Shown: one piece after another, positions 25,101 through 33,900 of the stretch | Position numbering within the stretch: the first letter of the stretch is position 1 | Layout of the letters: every line of letters starts with the position of its first letter | Assembly: GCF_002933465.1 (NCBI RefSeq) | Contig: NZ_PSZE01000039.1 | Span: forward strand, 1-57,020 | Direction: 5' to 3' | Length of the DNA stretch: 57,020 nucleotides | Origin: Nocardia nova | Lineage (GTDB): Bacteria > Actinomycetota > Actinomycetes > Mycobacteriales > Mycobacteriaceae | Position numbers and translations under genes: made by a program | The notes under the pieces: generated by a model | The model's input: only the letters and a program-made list of their open reading frames with translations | Told to the model about the DNA's origin: nothing | The model's database searches: none

Positions 25101-25447
25101 CGGTGCTCGAGGATTGGCATGTCGGCCTGGCCTTCCCCTGCCAGCGCCCGTTCGACCACAAGGACGGCGTGGCCGAGGTGCCGAAGTGGCGCATCCTGCC
25201 GGACCGGGTCGGTTCCGATGCCTCCAACGCCTGGCAGGACGATATCGGCGGCGGTCCATTGGGCTGGACCGGGTTGTTGCTGTCGGCCCAGACCATCCCC
25301 GCCTATCTGAACGACGACTGGGGCCGGGACTGGGGTTCGCTGGAACGGTTCACCCCCTACGTCCCGGATGCACGCCAGGCCGATGTCGGGGTGACGGTTC
25401 AGGCGCGCTGGGGCTGGGCCAAGGATGCGCCCATAAAAGTGAAATAG
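22196..25447 (+). CDS. emb: Arabinosyltransferase, EmbA/B/C family (first paralogue)
   Basis: Membrane GT-C enzyme that polymerises arabinan from decaprenyl-phospho-arabinose on the outer face of the membrane; the ethambutol target family. At 1083 residues it has family length. Visible parts: an N-terminal membrane segment and periplasmic carbohydrate-binding domain, the catalytic loop NTSDDGYILNM (Asp 264/265) followed by YYRWFGVAEAPFGWPYEVL, about 15 membrane segments, the TPTKWTHHFG loop, WYVSSYGVPWND, and a C-terminal carbohydrate-binding domain from about residue 700. Met271 aligns with EmbB Met306, the usual ethambutol-resistance position. The MTRVSDAGWWMRLPALLAG segment is more EmbB/EmbA-like than EmbC-like, but I do not assign a specific letter. 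Confidence 0.95.
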   Translation: MRADSPAFPRIRVIALISGLIAVALAVLTPLLPVREDRASLDWPQPQSVPVNAPLVSYVPLTVDASLPCSALRELPSGTVLSTVPADAPNASAKGLIAKVADEPGGRRLSVLLRDIPLLSAPLAEVGGCARFVVTSTAQATTAEFTGVTRQDGTPFTNTVGGDVRPQIVGVFTDLTRAQLGDAHLHAAIDSRFSSTPSPLKLAAIIGAVVFTVIALICLHLIDTADGRRPRRFLPAHWWRVTVADVVVLGTLVVWHIIGANTSDDGYILNMARASKHSGYMANYYRWFGVAEAPFGWPYEVLAWMTRVSDAGWWMRLPALLAGVLCWLVISREVLPRLGSRVRRDTVALWTAGLVFLVAWLPYDNGLRPEPLIALGALLTWCSIERSIATRRLLPAAVAVLIAAFSLAAGPTGLICIAALVAGSRPVLRHIISRAHGGGPAGAAILRYGALLAPGAAAGALVLVVVFADQTLASVMEATRVRKIIGPNVAWFDERTRWDSLLMLAPDGSLARRFGILGMLLCLLVCVLVMLRKSGRIPGTSKGPSARILGIVFMSLLLMMFTPTKWTHHFGVYAGLAGSLAALTAVAVGINGIRARYNRSLFAAAVFFLLAITFTGSNGWWYVSSYGVPWNDKAPLIAGKGLSTLFLGLAVLSLLLAAYQYYREPYRKAEGRRRFDTWAVQPLTIAAAVMVLFEVASLGKGAITQYPAYSIAKSNIRALGGHTCSLADAVLTETDTADSVLQPYSGSAADALGADSVGFDPNGVAKDLTADAEETTTGGANSVNSDSANKTTRTTTAGTGGGTTQQAGVNGSTVALPFGLDPARTPVMGSYATGTKQQAHLTSGWYRVDLSGARQDPARKVLVVTAAGRIKSVNADGVVTYGQDLRVDFGDRAADGTVRPLGSFVPLDIGGAPSWRNMRVPLDRIPDGTNAVRIVAVANDLTPRQWLAVTPPRLPKLATLDSVVGHTDPVLEDWHVGLAFPCQRPFDHKDGVAEVPKWRILPDRVGSDASNAWQDDIGGGPLGWTGLLLSAQTIPAYLNDDWGRDWGSLERFTPYVPDARQADVGVTVQARWGWAKDAPIKVK

Positions 25448-25479
25448 CAGGTCGTCCGGTACGTAGCGGACATGGGGGC

Positions 25480-25512
25480 AACGGTTCGGATAATCGATAG
25501 GTCCGAACCGTT
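25480..25512 (+). terminator. Inverted repeat between the two emb genes: terminator or attenuator
   Basis: AACGGTTCGGA (25480-25490) and TCCGAACCGTT (25502-25512) are perfectly complementary around an 11-base loop, about 30 bases after the first emb stop. There is no U tract. It could terminate or attenuate the first emb transcript, or be an operator for the second gene. Confidence 0.5.
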
Positions 25513-25545
25513 CCCGTGAACACGGTCACTCTCAGTGTGGGCAGA

Positions 25546-25551
25546 TAACAT
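25546..25551 (+). promoter_or_regulatory. Candidate -10 of a leaderless transcript for the second emb gene
   Basis: TAACAT, inside GATAACAT, ends eight bases before GTG 25560, which has no ribosome-binding site. With the inverted repeat upstream this suggests the second emb gene has its own promoter. Confidence 0.45.
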
Positions 25552-25559
25552 CACCATCC

Positions 25560-28500
25560 GTGCCCGACGCCGCAACAGCTGTCTTGACAAAACCGACGGT
25601 CGCCGAACAACCGGTAACGTCGCGCGATTTCCGCACCGCCCGGATGATCGCCGTGATCGCCGGCCTGCTCGGCACGATCTTCGCGCTCGCCACCCCGTTT
25701 CTGCCGGTCCAGCAGACCACCGCCGAGGTGAACTGGCCGCAGGGCGGGACGATCGGCAATGTCGAGGCGCCGCTGATGTCGCAGGTCCCGGTGGATCTGC
25801 GGGCATCCATCCCGTGTTCGACGGTGGCAGCGCTGCCGCAGGGCGGCATGCTGCTCAACACCGCGCCGCCGCAGGGCGACCGGGCCGCGCTCGAGGGCAT
25901 GTTCGTGCGTGTTACCAGCGATTCGGTCGACGTGGTCGACCGAAACGCGATCGTCGCCTCCGCGAAACGCAGCGAACTCGACGGCTGCACCGCGATCACC
26001 ATCACCTCCGATATAGACCGCACCTACGCCCACTTCGAGGGACTGACCAAGCAGGTCGAACGGCCCGCCGCCGACGGCGGCACCGAATCGGTGACCGTGC
26101 CGGTGGACGGCGCCCTGCAGGGTGATCTGCGGCCGCAGGTGGTCGGCGTGTTCTCGGATCTGAAGGGTGCGGCGCCGGCCGGGCTGTCGTTCCACATGAC
26201 CGTCGATTCCCGCTTCTCGTCCTCGCCGACCGTGATCAAACTGGTCGCGATGCTCGCCGCGGTGCTGTGCACACTCATCGCGCTGGCCGCGCTCGGCCGC
26301 CTCGACACCAGCGACGGCCGCGGTCACCGCCGCTTCTTCCCCGCGCACTGGCTGAAGCCGACCTGGGCCGACGGCGCGGTCCTGGGCATCCTGCTGGTGT
26401 GGCATTTCATCGGCGCCAACACCTCCGACGACGGCTACATCCTGACCATGGTGCGGGTGGCGCCGCACGCCGGTTATCTGGCCAACTACTTCCGCTGGTA
26501 CGGCGTGCCGGAGGCGCCGTTCGGCTGGTACTACGACGTCATCCAGGTCTTCGCGCAGATTTCCACGGCCAGCCCGTGGGTGCGCATCCCCGCGCTGCTG
26601 TGCGGAATTCTGTGCTGGATGGTGATCAGCCGCGAGGTGGTGCCGCGTCTGGGTCGCAGCGTACGGACCTCGAAGGTCGCGCTGTGGACCGGCGGGCTGG
26701 TGTTCCTCGCCTTCTGGCTGCCCTACGACAACGGCCTGCGCTCGGAGCCGATCGTCGCGCTGGGCGCACTGCTGACCTGGGTGTCCATCGAACGCGCGAT
26801 CGCCACCGGACGCCTGTTGCCCGCCGCCGGCGCGGTACTGGTCGCGGCGTTCACCCTCGCCGCGGCGCCGACCGGCCTGATGTGTGTGGCCGCGCTGCTC
26901 GCCGGTATCCGCCCGCTGGTGCGAATCGTGGTGCGCCGCAAGCGCGACCTGCAGGCGCGCGCCGGAAGTGGCTGGCGCGCTTCGGGATTCGTGTCCTCAC
27001 TACCGCTGCTGGCGCCGATCGCGGCGGCCGGTTTCCTGGTACTCACCGTCGTCTACAGCGACCAGACCTTCGCCGGTATCCAGGAGGCCAACCGGGTGCG
27101 CCGCCTCACCGGCCCGAACCTGGCGTGGTACGAGGACTACCTGCGCTACTACTACCTGTTCGTCCAGACCGTCGACGGCTCGGTCTCGCGCCGGTTCGCC
27201 TTCATCGTGATGATCCTGTGCCTGATCACCACCGCCCTGGTGTTGTTGCGGCGCAAGCAGATTCCCGGCATCTCCAGCGGCCCGACGTGGCGGTTGATCG
27301 GGGTGGTCTGCGGAACCATCTTCTTCATGATGTTCAACCCGACCAAGTGGACCCACCACTTCGGCGCCTACGCGGGGATCGCGGGTGCGCTCGCGGCGGT
27401 GACCGCGGTCGCGGTCTCGGCGACGGCGCTGCGGTCGCGCAAGAACCGCTCGATCTTCCTGGCCGCCTTGCTGTTCGCCCTGGCGCTGTCGTTCTCCGGC
27501 ACCAACGGCTATTGGTACGTCTCGAGTTACGGCGTGCCGTGGTTCGACAAGACGGTCTCACTGCACGGCTTCCAGTCCAACACGCTGATGCTGGTACTGT
27601 TCGGCCTCGCGCTCGCGGTGGTGGCCTGGCAGGCGCTGCGCGAGGGCTACGCCAAACCGCCGGCGAGTTCGAAATCCTCGCGCGGCAAGCGCATTCGCCG
27701 GTTCGCGGCCATTCCGCTGACGCTCGTCGCCGCGGCGATGGTGTTGTTCGAGGTGCTGTCGCTGGCCAAGGGCGCGGTGACCCAGTACCCGGCCTATTCA
27801 CTGGCCCGCGGCAACGTCGACGCGGTCGACGGAAACCGCTGCGGGATCGCCGATGACGTTCTGGTCGAGTCGAATTCGAACCAGGGCCGGTTGAATCCGA
27901 TTATCGATCCCGCGCATCCGCCCAAGGACAACGATCCGCTGGCCGGTGTCGACCCGACCGGCTTCGATCCCAACGGCGTGCCGACCGATCTGAAAGCCGA
28001 TGCGGTGGAGGTCAAGCCGGGCACCGGCAACACCTCCAACCAGTCGGTGGGCGCGAACTTCGCCGAGGGCCAGAACGCGGGCACCGGCGGCGGCACCACC
28101 AAGGAGGCCGGCATCAACGGCTCCACCGTCGCATTGCCCTTCGGCCTCGACTCGAAGACGACGCCGGTGATGGGCAGCTATCAACAGGGCCTGCAGCAGC
28201 CCGCGCACCTGACCTCGAGTTGGTACGAACTGCCCGCCCGCTCGGCGGATGCACCGCTGGTGGTCATCTCCGCGGCCGGCCGCATCCTGTCCTTCGACCA
28301 GACCGGGGCGCTGCAGTACGGCCAGGACCTGAAGCTCGAGTACGGCAAACGCCAGCCCGACGGTTCGGTGAAGTTCGAGGGCAGCTACGTCCCGCGCGAT
28401 ATCGGCCCGGCGCCGTCGTGGCGCAACCTGCGCGTTCCGCTGTCGGAGATCGCCGCGGATGCCGATGCGGTGCGGATCTCGGCCAATCGCAATGTGCTGA

Positions 28501-28931
28501 TCGGTGACCAGTGGCTGGCGTTCACACCGCCGCGGGTGCCGAAGATGGTCACGTTGAACAACTTCCTGGGCTCCGAGCAACCAGTGCTCGAGGACTGGGC
28601 GGTGGGTCTGCAGTTCCCGTGCCAGAATCCGTTCCCGCACCGCTACGGCGTGGCGACCATGCCGAACTACCGCATCCTGCCCGACCGCCCACTCGCGGTG
28701 AGCTCGACCGATACCTGGCAGGCCGAGGAATTCGGCGGCCCGCTCGGTTTCACCCAGATGCTGGCGGGCTCCACTACGATCCCGACCTATCTGAAGGACA
28801 ACTGGGCTCGTGACTGGGGCACCTTGGAGCGCTACGACCGGTACTACACCGATGCCACACCGGCAAAGGTGGACACCGGCACCGCGACGCGCTCCGGATT
28901 CTGGAGTCCGGGACAGCTGCGAGTGTTCTGA
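25560..28931 (+). CDS. emb: Arabinosyltransferase, EmbA/B/C family (second paralogue)
   Basis: Second membrane arabinosyltransferase, 1123 residues, same architecture as its neighbour: catalytic NTSDDGYILTM (Asp 290/291), YFRWYGVPEAPFGWYYDV, NPTKWTHHFG, WYVSSYGVPWFD and the C-terminal carbohydrate-binding domain with TKEAGINGSTVALPFGLD. Met297 aligns with EmbB Met306. The VRVAPHAGYLANYFRWYG stretch recalls EmbC (VAPKAGYVANYYRYFG), so this could be the EmbC-like or bifunctional copy; identity by letter needs a tree. An acidic/polar insert with NTSNQSVGANF occurs near residue 830. In mycobacteria Emb proteins act as dimers with an acyl carrier protein; two paralogues here allow a heterodimer. 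Confidence 0.95.
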   Translation: MPDAATAVLTKPTVAEQPVTSRDFRTARMIAVIAGLLGTIFALATPFLPVQQTTAEVNWPQGGTIGNVEAPLMSQVPVDLRASIPCSTVAALPQGGMLLNTAPPQGDRAALEGMFVRVTSDSVDVVDRNAIVASAKRSELDGCTAITITSDIDRTYAHFEGLTKQVERPAADGGTESVTVPVDGALQGDLRPQVVGVFSDLKGAAPAGLSFHMTVDSRFSSSPTVIKLVAMLAAVLCTLIALAALGRLDTSDGRGHRRFFPAHWLKPTWADGAVLGILLVWHFIGANTSDDGYILTMVRVAPHAGYLANYFRWYGVPEAPFGWYYDVIQVFAQISTASPWVRIPALLCGILCWMVISREVVPRLGRSVRTSKVALWTGGLVFLAFWLPYDNGLRSEPIVALGALLTWVSIERAIATGRLLPAAGAVLVAAFTLAAAPTGLMCVAALLAGIRPLVRIVVRRKRDLQARAGSGWRASGFVSSLPLLAPIAAAGFLVLTVVYSDQTFAGIQEANRVRRLTGPNLAWYEDYLRYYYLFVQTVDGSVSRRFAFIVMILCLITTALVLLRRKQIPGISSGPTWRLIGVVCGTIFFMMFNPTKWTHHFGAYAGIAGALAAVTAVAVSATALRSRKNRSIFLAALLFALALSFSGTNGYWYVSSYGVPWFDKTVSLHGFQSNTLMLVLFGLALAVVAWQALREGYAKPPASSKSSRGKRIRRFAAIPLTLVAAAMVLFEVLSLAKGAVTQYPAYSLARGNVDAVDGNRCGIADDVLVESNSNQGRLNPIIDPAHPPKDNDPLAGVDPTGFDPNGVPTDLKADAVEVKPGTGNTSNQSVGANFAEGQNAGTGGGTTKEAGINGSTVALPFGLDSKTTPVMGSYQQGLQQPAHLTSSWYELPARSADAPLVVISAAGRILSFDQTGALQYGQDLKLEYGKRQPDGSVKFEGSYVPRDIGPAPSWRNLRVPLSEIAADADAVRISANRNVLIGDQWLAFTPPRVPKMVTLNNFLGSEQPVLEDWAVGLQFPCQNPFPHRYGVATMPNYRILPDRPLAVSSTDTWQAEEFGGPLGFTQMLAGSTTIPTYLKDNWARDWGTLERYDRYYTDATPAKVDTGTATRSGFWSPGQLRVF

Positions 28932-28950
28932 TCGACAGTCCGGACCGACG

Positions 28951-28987
28951 ACGGCGGGCGGCGCACATATGGTGCGCCGCCCGCCGT
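28951..28987. terminator. Strong hairpin terminator after the emb genes
   Basis: Sixteen-base perfect arms (28951-28966 and 28972-28987) enclose the loop ATATG. It starts 19 bases after the emb stop and also faces the convergent DUF5988 gene, so it probably works in both directions. Confidence 0.8.
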
Positions 28988-29024
28988 TGTCGTATGCGGC
29001 GATGTGGCGTTGCCGGACCGGGCC

Positions 29025-29225
29025 CTACACGTCGACGTGTTCGATCCATTCGTAGACCGGGAGATTGCCTTCGGGAGTGTCCTGGCGGCGTGGCGTGGAT
29101 TTGAAGCGTTCGTAGCCACCGGCGTTCTGCACGCGTAATTCGATGCCGGGTGGGGTGATGGGAACGATGCGGTGCGGCAGGTCGGCCGGCCCGCCTTCGA
29201 GTACAGCCTTCGGTGAGCTACCCAT
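29025..29225 (-). CDS. DUF5988-family small protein
   Basis: A 66-residue protein of unknown function. It carries the family pattern: a short N-terminus, LEGGPADLPHRIVP, a beta region (GIELRVQNAGGYERFKSTPRR) and the end TPEGNLPVYEWIEHVDV. Such small proteins are scattered in actinobacterial accessory DNA. Start is ATG 29225; the ribosome-binding site is weak. It sits alone between two strong terminators, one after emb and one after accD4, so it must have its own promoter in the 180 bases upstream. Confidence 0.7.
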   Translation of the reverse strand: MGSSPKAVLEGGPADLPHRIVPITPPGIELRVQNAGGYERFKSTPRRQDTPEGNLPVYEWIEHVDV

Positions 29226-29349
29226 AGCTGAAGGCTCTCATATGGCGGCCCGCCGACCGGGCGATTCCACGAAAGACACGCGCTACCCGGCGTTCAACCG
29301 GGCGTTACCCCGGCAATGCCCACCTCGCCTCGAGGGGCGGAAACACGCG

Positions 29350-29391
29350 ACAGCGCCACCCGGTCCGGTCGTGCGGTGCGGGTGGCGCTGT
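29350..29391 (-). terminator. Terminator downstream of accD4
   Basis: ACAGCGCCACCC (29350-29361) and GGGTGGCGCTGT (29380-29391) are perfectly complementary around an 18-base loop, starting 16 bases past the accD4 stop on the minus strand. It closes the fadD32-pks13-accD4 operon. Confidence 0.7.
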
Positions 29392-29406
29392 GTGCCCATG
29401 TGCCTT

Positions 29407-30951
29407 CTACAGCGGCAGCAGGTGGTGTTTGCGCGGGTTGCGCTGCAGGCGCTTGTCGCGCAGCAGCGTCAGGGCCTTGCGGATCTCCAAGCGGGTCGCC
29501 GAGGGTTCGATGACCGCATCGATATAGCCGCGCTCGGCCGCGGGCCACGGGGTGGCGGCGGTCGCGTTGTAGAAGTCGATCATCTGTTTGCGGATGGCCT
29601 CGCGCTGATCCTCCGGCGCCGCCTCGAGCTGGCGACGGCCGACCAAGCCGACCGCCTGCTCCGCACCCATCACGGCGATCCGGGCGGTGGGCCAGGCGAA
29701 GTACACATCCGCGCCGAGGGCCTTGGATCCCATGACCGCCCAGCCGCCGCCGTACGCCTTGCGAACCACGACGGTGACCTTCGGAACCGTCGCCTCCACG
29801 AAGGAGAACAAGAAGCGGCCGCCGCGCTTGATGACGCCGGCCTTCTCCTGGTCCAAACCGGGCATGAAGCCGGGCGTATCCACCACCAGCACCAGCGGAA
29901 TTTCGAACGCGTCGCACATCCGGACGAAATGCGAGGCCTTGTCCGACGCCTTGGCGTCGAGCGCACCCGCCAGATACATCGGCTGGTTGGCGACGACGCC
30001 GACGGAACGGCCGTCGACCCGGGCGAAACCGGTGATGATGTTGCGGGCCATATCGGACCCGACCTCGTGGAAGCCGCCGTCGTCGAAGATCCGCAGCAAC
30101 ACCTCGTGCATGTCGTAGCTGGCATTGTCGGAATCCGGGACGAAGCTGTTCAGCTCCAGATCGGTTTCGGTGATCTCGGGCTCGAGGCCCGGGTTGACGA
30201 TCGGCGGCTCCTCCTGGCAGCTCGACGGGAGGTAGCTCAGGTATTCGCGCGCCCACTCGAACGCCGCCTTCTCGTTCTTGGCGACGTGGTGAACATTCCC
30301 CCAGTCGGCCTGGTTGTAGGCGCCGCCCAGCTCGTCGGCGCTGACATCCTCACCGGTGGCCTCGCGAGTGATCTGTGGGCCGGTGACGAACATGTGCGCG
30401 GATTCGGTGGCGATCACGACATCCGTGCAGATCGGCTGATACACCGCACCGGCGGCACAGTTGCCGAGGATCAGCGACACCATCGGCACCGCACCCGAGA
30501 GCGCTTCCTGGGCGATCGCCATCTCGCCGTACCAGCGCAGCGAGGTCACCGCCTCCTGCACGCGCGCGCCGCCGGAGTCGTTGATGCCGACCAGCGGGCA
30601 ACCCATCTTGGCGGCGAAGCGCATGAGCGAGGCGACCTTGCGGCCGAACATCTCGCCGACCGTCCCGCCGTACACGGTCTGGTCGTGGGAGAACACCGCC
30701 ACCGGCCGACCCTCCACCAAACCGTGGCCGGTGACCACGCCGTCGCTGTAGAGGGAGTTCTTGTCCGCCGGATTGCGAACCAGCGCACCGATTTCCACGA
30801 AGGTACCCGGGTCCAGCAGCATGTTGATCCGCTCGCGCGGCGAGGGAATTCCCTTCTTCGCCCGCTTGGCAATCCCCGCTTCGCCGGCCGGCTCCTGCGC
30901 GAGTTCCAGCTTCTTCCGCAGGTCGGCAAGCCTCTCGGCGGTCGTACTCAC
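29407..30951 (-). CDS. accD4: Acyl-CoA carboxylase beta subunit AccD4
   Basis: Carboxyltransferase subunit of the long-chain acyl-CoA carboxylase. With AccA3 (and AccD5/AccE5 in M. tuberculosis) it makes the 2-carboxyacyl-CoA that Pks13 condenses with the meromycolate. The 514-residue crotonase-fold protein has both CoA/biotin-binding halves: GINDSGGARVQEAV and ILGNCAAGAVYQP in the N-terminal half, then MPGLDQEKAGVIKRGGRFLF and VRKAYGGGWAVMGSKALGAD in the C-terminal half. Its GTG start overlaps the pks13 stop by four bases, so the two are translationally coupled. Position matches Rv3799c. Confidence 0.95.
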   Translation of the reverse strand: MSTTAERLADLRKKLELAQEPAGEAGIAKRAKKGIPSPRERINMLLDPGTFVEIGALVRNPADKNSLYSDGVVTGHGLVEGRPVAVFSHDQTVYGGTVGEMFGRKVASLMRFAAKMGCPLVGINDSGGARVQEAVTSLRWYGEMAIAQEALSGAVPMVSLILGNCAAGAVYQPICTDVVIATESAHMFVTGPQITREATGEDVSADELGGAYNQADWGNVHHVAKNEKAAFEWAREYLSYLPSSCQEEPPIVNPGLEPEITETDLELNSFVPDSDNASYDMHEVLLRIFDDGGFHEVGSDMARNIITGFARVDGRSVGVVANQPMYLAGALDAKASDKASHFVRMCDAFEIPLVLVVDTPGFMPGLDQEKAGVIKRGGRFLFSFVEATVPKVTVVVRKAYGGGWAVMGSKALGADVYFAWPTARIAVMGAEQAVGLVGRRQLEAAPEDQREAIRKQMIDFYNATAATPWPAAERGYIDAVIEPSATRLEIRKALTLLRDKRLQRNPRKHHLLPL

Positions 30952-33900
30952 TGCTCTCCCTTCCCGGGTGCATCGTCGGCTTCGGTGCTGATCGCGGCCA
31001 GTTTCCGGGTGAGGTCGGCACCGATCTGCGCGACGCGCGGTTCATCGATGATCTGGAGGTGGTCACCCGGGATGTGGATGACTTCCAGGTTGGGGATGTA
31101 GTCGTCCCATCCGCCGTTCGGCTTGCGTTCGGCGAAACGAGGCTCGAGCTCGATCATGCCGTCGTGGTAGCGGTCGGCGAGATAGAGCGTCACGTCGCCC
31201 TCGTAGTGCGACGGCTGAGCCTTCTGCAGATCGCGACTGTCGAGCCAGGACGTGCGCTGATGTTCCATCACGCCACCCGGGATCTTCACATCGGCGAACT
31301 TCAGCAGACCCATGATGATTTCGAGCTGCTCCTCGTCGGAGGCGTCCGCGAGTTCCTGCAACATCTCGTCGTCGAGTTGTCCCTCGATGCCGTAGGTCTT
31401 CTGCGCGAACGCCTGGAATCGCTCGATCCGCGCGCGACGACCCTCCGGCGACGGGTCCTCGTCCTCGACCGGCAGCGCCAGGTCGATCAGACCGACGAGC
31501 CGGACGTCGTCGCCCTCGGCACGCATGATCTGAGCGACCTGAAGGGCGAACACCGCACCCAGCGACCAGCCGTAGAGCGCGTACGGGCCGGAAGGGAAGA
31601 TCTTGCGGATCTCGGCGGCGTATTCGCGGGCCCGCTCGGGAATCGAACCCTCGATCCGCTCGAAGCCGTACATCGGAGTGCCCTCCGGCAACCGCTTGAG
31701 CAGCGGCTCGTACACCAGCGTGTTACCACCCGAGGGGTGGAAGACGAAGACCGGGATCGCGGTCGAGCCCTCGGGCCGCGGCCGCAGCGGGCGGATGAAG
31801 CCCTCGACCTCGGTGGCCGAATCCTGGTGCCGGCGAACGATATCCGACAGCTGTTCGATCGTCTCGCAGTCGAGCACATCGTCGACGTCGATGGTGCTGC
31901 CGACCCGATCCGACAGGCGCGCGGCCAGCTTGTCCGCGGTGTCCTCGTCGAGAATCGGCAGGGTGTTGAAGATGCCGCCGGCCGACTTACCGGTCACCAT
32001 CGCCCAGGCCGCGAAGGTCAACCGCTCGGCCGCATCACGCGGGGGCACATCGGCTTCCGGTTCTTTGGCGCCCGCCACCTGGCCGCCGCCGAAGACGGCC
32101 GCCGCCTGCGCCGGAGCGGTCCCCTTCCCGGATCCGGTCTTCGCATCGGCTGCACCGTCCTTCGCGTCGGCAGCCTCGACCTTCGGCTCCGCTGCCTGGC
32201 TCGCCGAACCCGCTGTGGCGCTTGCTTTCTGATCCACATCCGCCGCTTCCGCCACCGCGTCAGCGCTTCCAGCGGGAGTAGCCGATTCGACCGGCTTCGG
32301 CTCGGCGGCCTCCACCTGCTGCGTCACCGCCGCAGCCGGGTCCTCCCCGGCCTCCATCGCGGCGCGCGCGGCGGCGACGAAGTTGTCGTCCACGGTGAGC
32401 GAACCGCCCTCGGTCGCTTGCTTTTCCGCCATCGCGGCGACCTCGTCGCGGTGCTCGATGGCGTAGCGCAGCACCTTGCCGACCTCGTTGAGGCTGGCAT
32501 CTCGCACCGCCGAAACCTGCAGCGACGGGATGTCGAATTCGTATTCGACGCGGTTCTTGATCCGCATCGCCATCAGCGAGTCGAGCCCCAGCTCCATCAG
32601 CGGGATCTCCATCGGCAGATCCTCCACGGCATAACCCATGGATTCCGCGGCGATGGTGGCCAGACGCTCCTCGACGGTCTGTGTCCCGTTCGGATCCCAG
32701 CGTTCGCCGAAACTCTCCGCGACGACGAGATCGGCCGTGCCGCTGTCTGTCTCGGCCGGGGCCGGGGCGGGCTGGACGGCAGGCGCGGAAGTCCCGTTGG
32801 TGGACGGCGCGCTCGCGGTAACGACCGCGTCGAACAGCAGCCGGAACACATTGTCCTCGCGGACGTGCACCTGGACCGAGGCTCCGCCCGGATGCGGGGT
32901 CAGCGTCGTGGTGAGGGTGCCGGACGCCGGCAGCGGAGAATGCGCGATGGTCGCCCCCAACGCCACCTCCGACAACACCTGCGCCGCAGCCGCATTCACC
33001 AGACCGGCCAGATCGGTGACCGCCGAGGCCGCGACCTCCCAGGCGTGGCGGCCGTCGGGCAGTGCCACGTGCGCACCGGGCGCACGGCCGCTGCCTGAAC
33101 CCGTCGCGATGCTGACCTTGGGCCAGTATTCCTTGCGCAGGAAGGCCGTTCGCGGCACGTCGGCGTAGTCACCGGCGGGCAGCAGCGACACCAGGTCGAC
33201 CGGATGGCCCTGCACATACAGCTGGGCGAGCGCGGAGATGACGCCCGCGGCCTCGTCCTCCTTGCGCTTGAGCGTGGGGATCAGGGCCGCGTTGTGCACA
33301 CCGGCGGCGAAGGTGGTGCCCATGACCTGCATGAGCGCAACGGAATTCGGCGCCAGTTCCAGATAGGTGGTGATACCGGCGTCGACCGCGCGGCGGATCG
33401 CGTTGGTGAAATACACCGAGCCGCGCATGTTGGTCACCCAGTAGTCGACATCGTGCACCGGGTCCGAACCGGCCTTGTACACGGTCGCCTTGTGCACGGT
33501 CGAGTAGAGATCCGTGGTCACCTTGGTCGGCTCGATTCCGGCCAGCTCCGCGGCCAGCTCACCCAGCAGCGGATCCATCTGCGAGGTGTGCCCCGCGCCG
33601 CGAGTCTGCAATACCCGCGCGAACTTGCCCTCGGCCTCGGCGCGCGCCACGATCGCGTGCACCTGGTCGGGCGGCCCACCGATCACGGTATTGGTCGGGG
33701 CGGCATACACCGCGACTTCGAGATCCGGGTATTCCGGCAGCACCTTCTCGATATCTTCGGCGCTGTACTCGACCAGGGCCATATTCCGCACCTGGTCGTC
33801 GGTGATCATCTGCTCGCCCTCGCCCATCAGCCGCGAGCGCGCGCAGATCACCCGCACCGCGTCCTCGAGCGGGAGGCCACCCGAGATGTACGCACCGGCC

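Noticed and set aside
22409..25159. Long minus-strand ORF opposite the first emb gene
   Set aside because: Same reason: low-complexity translation antisense to a clearly conserved gene.
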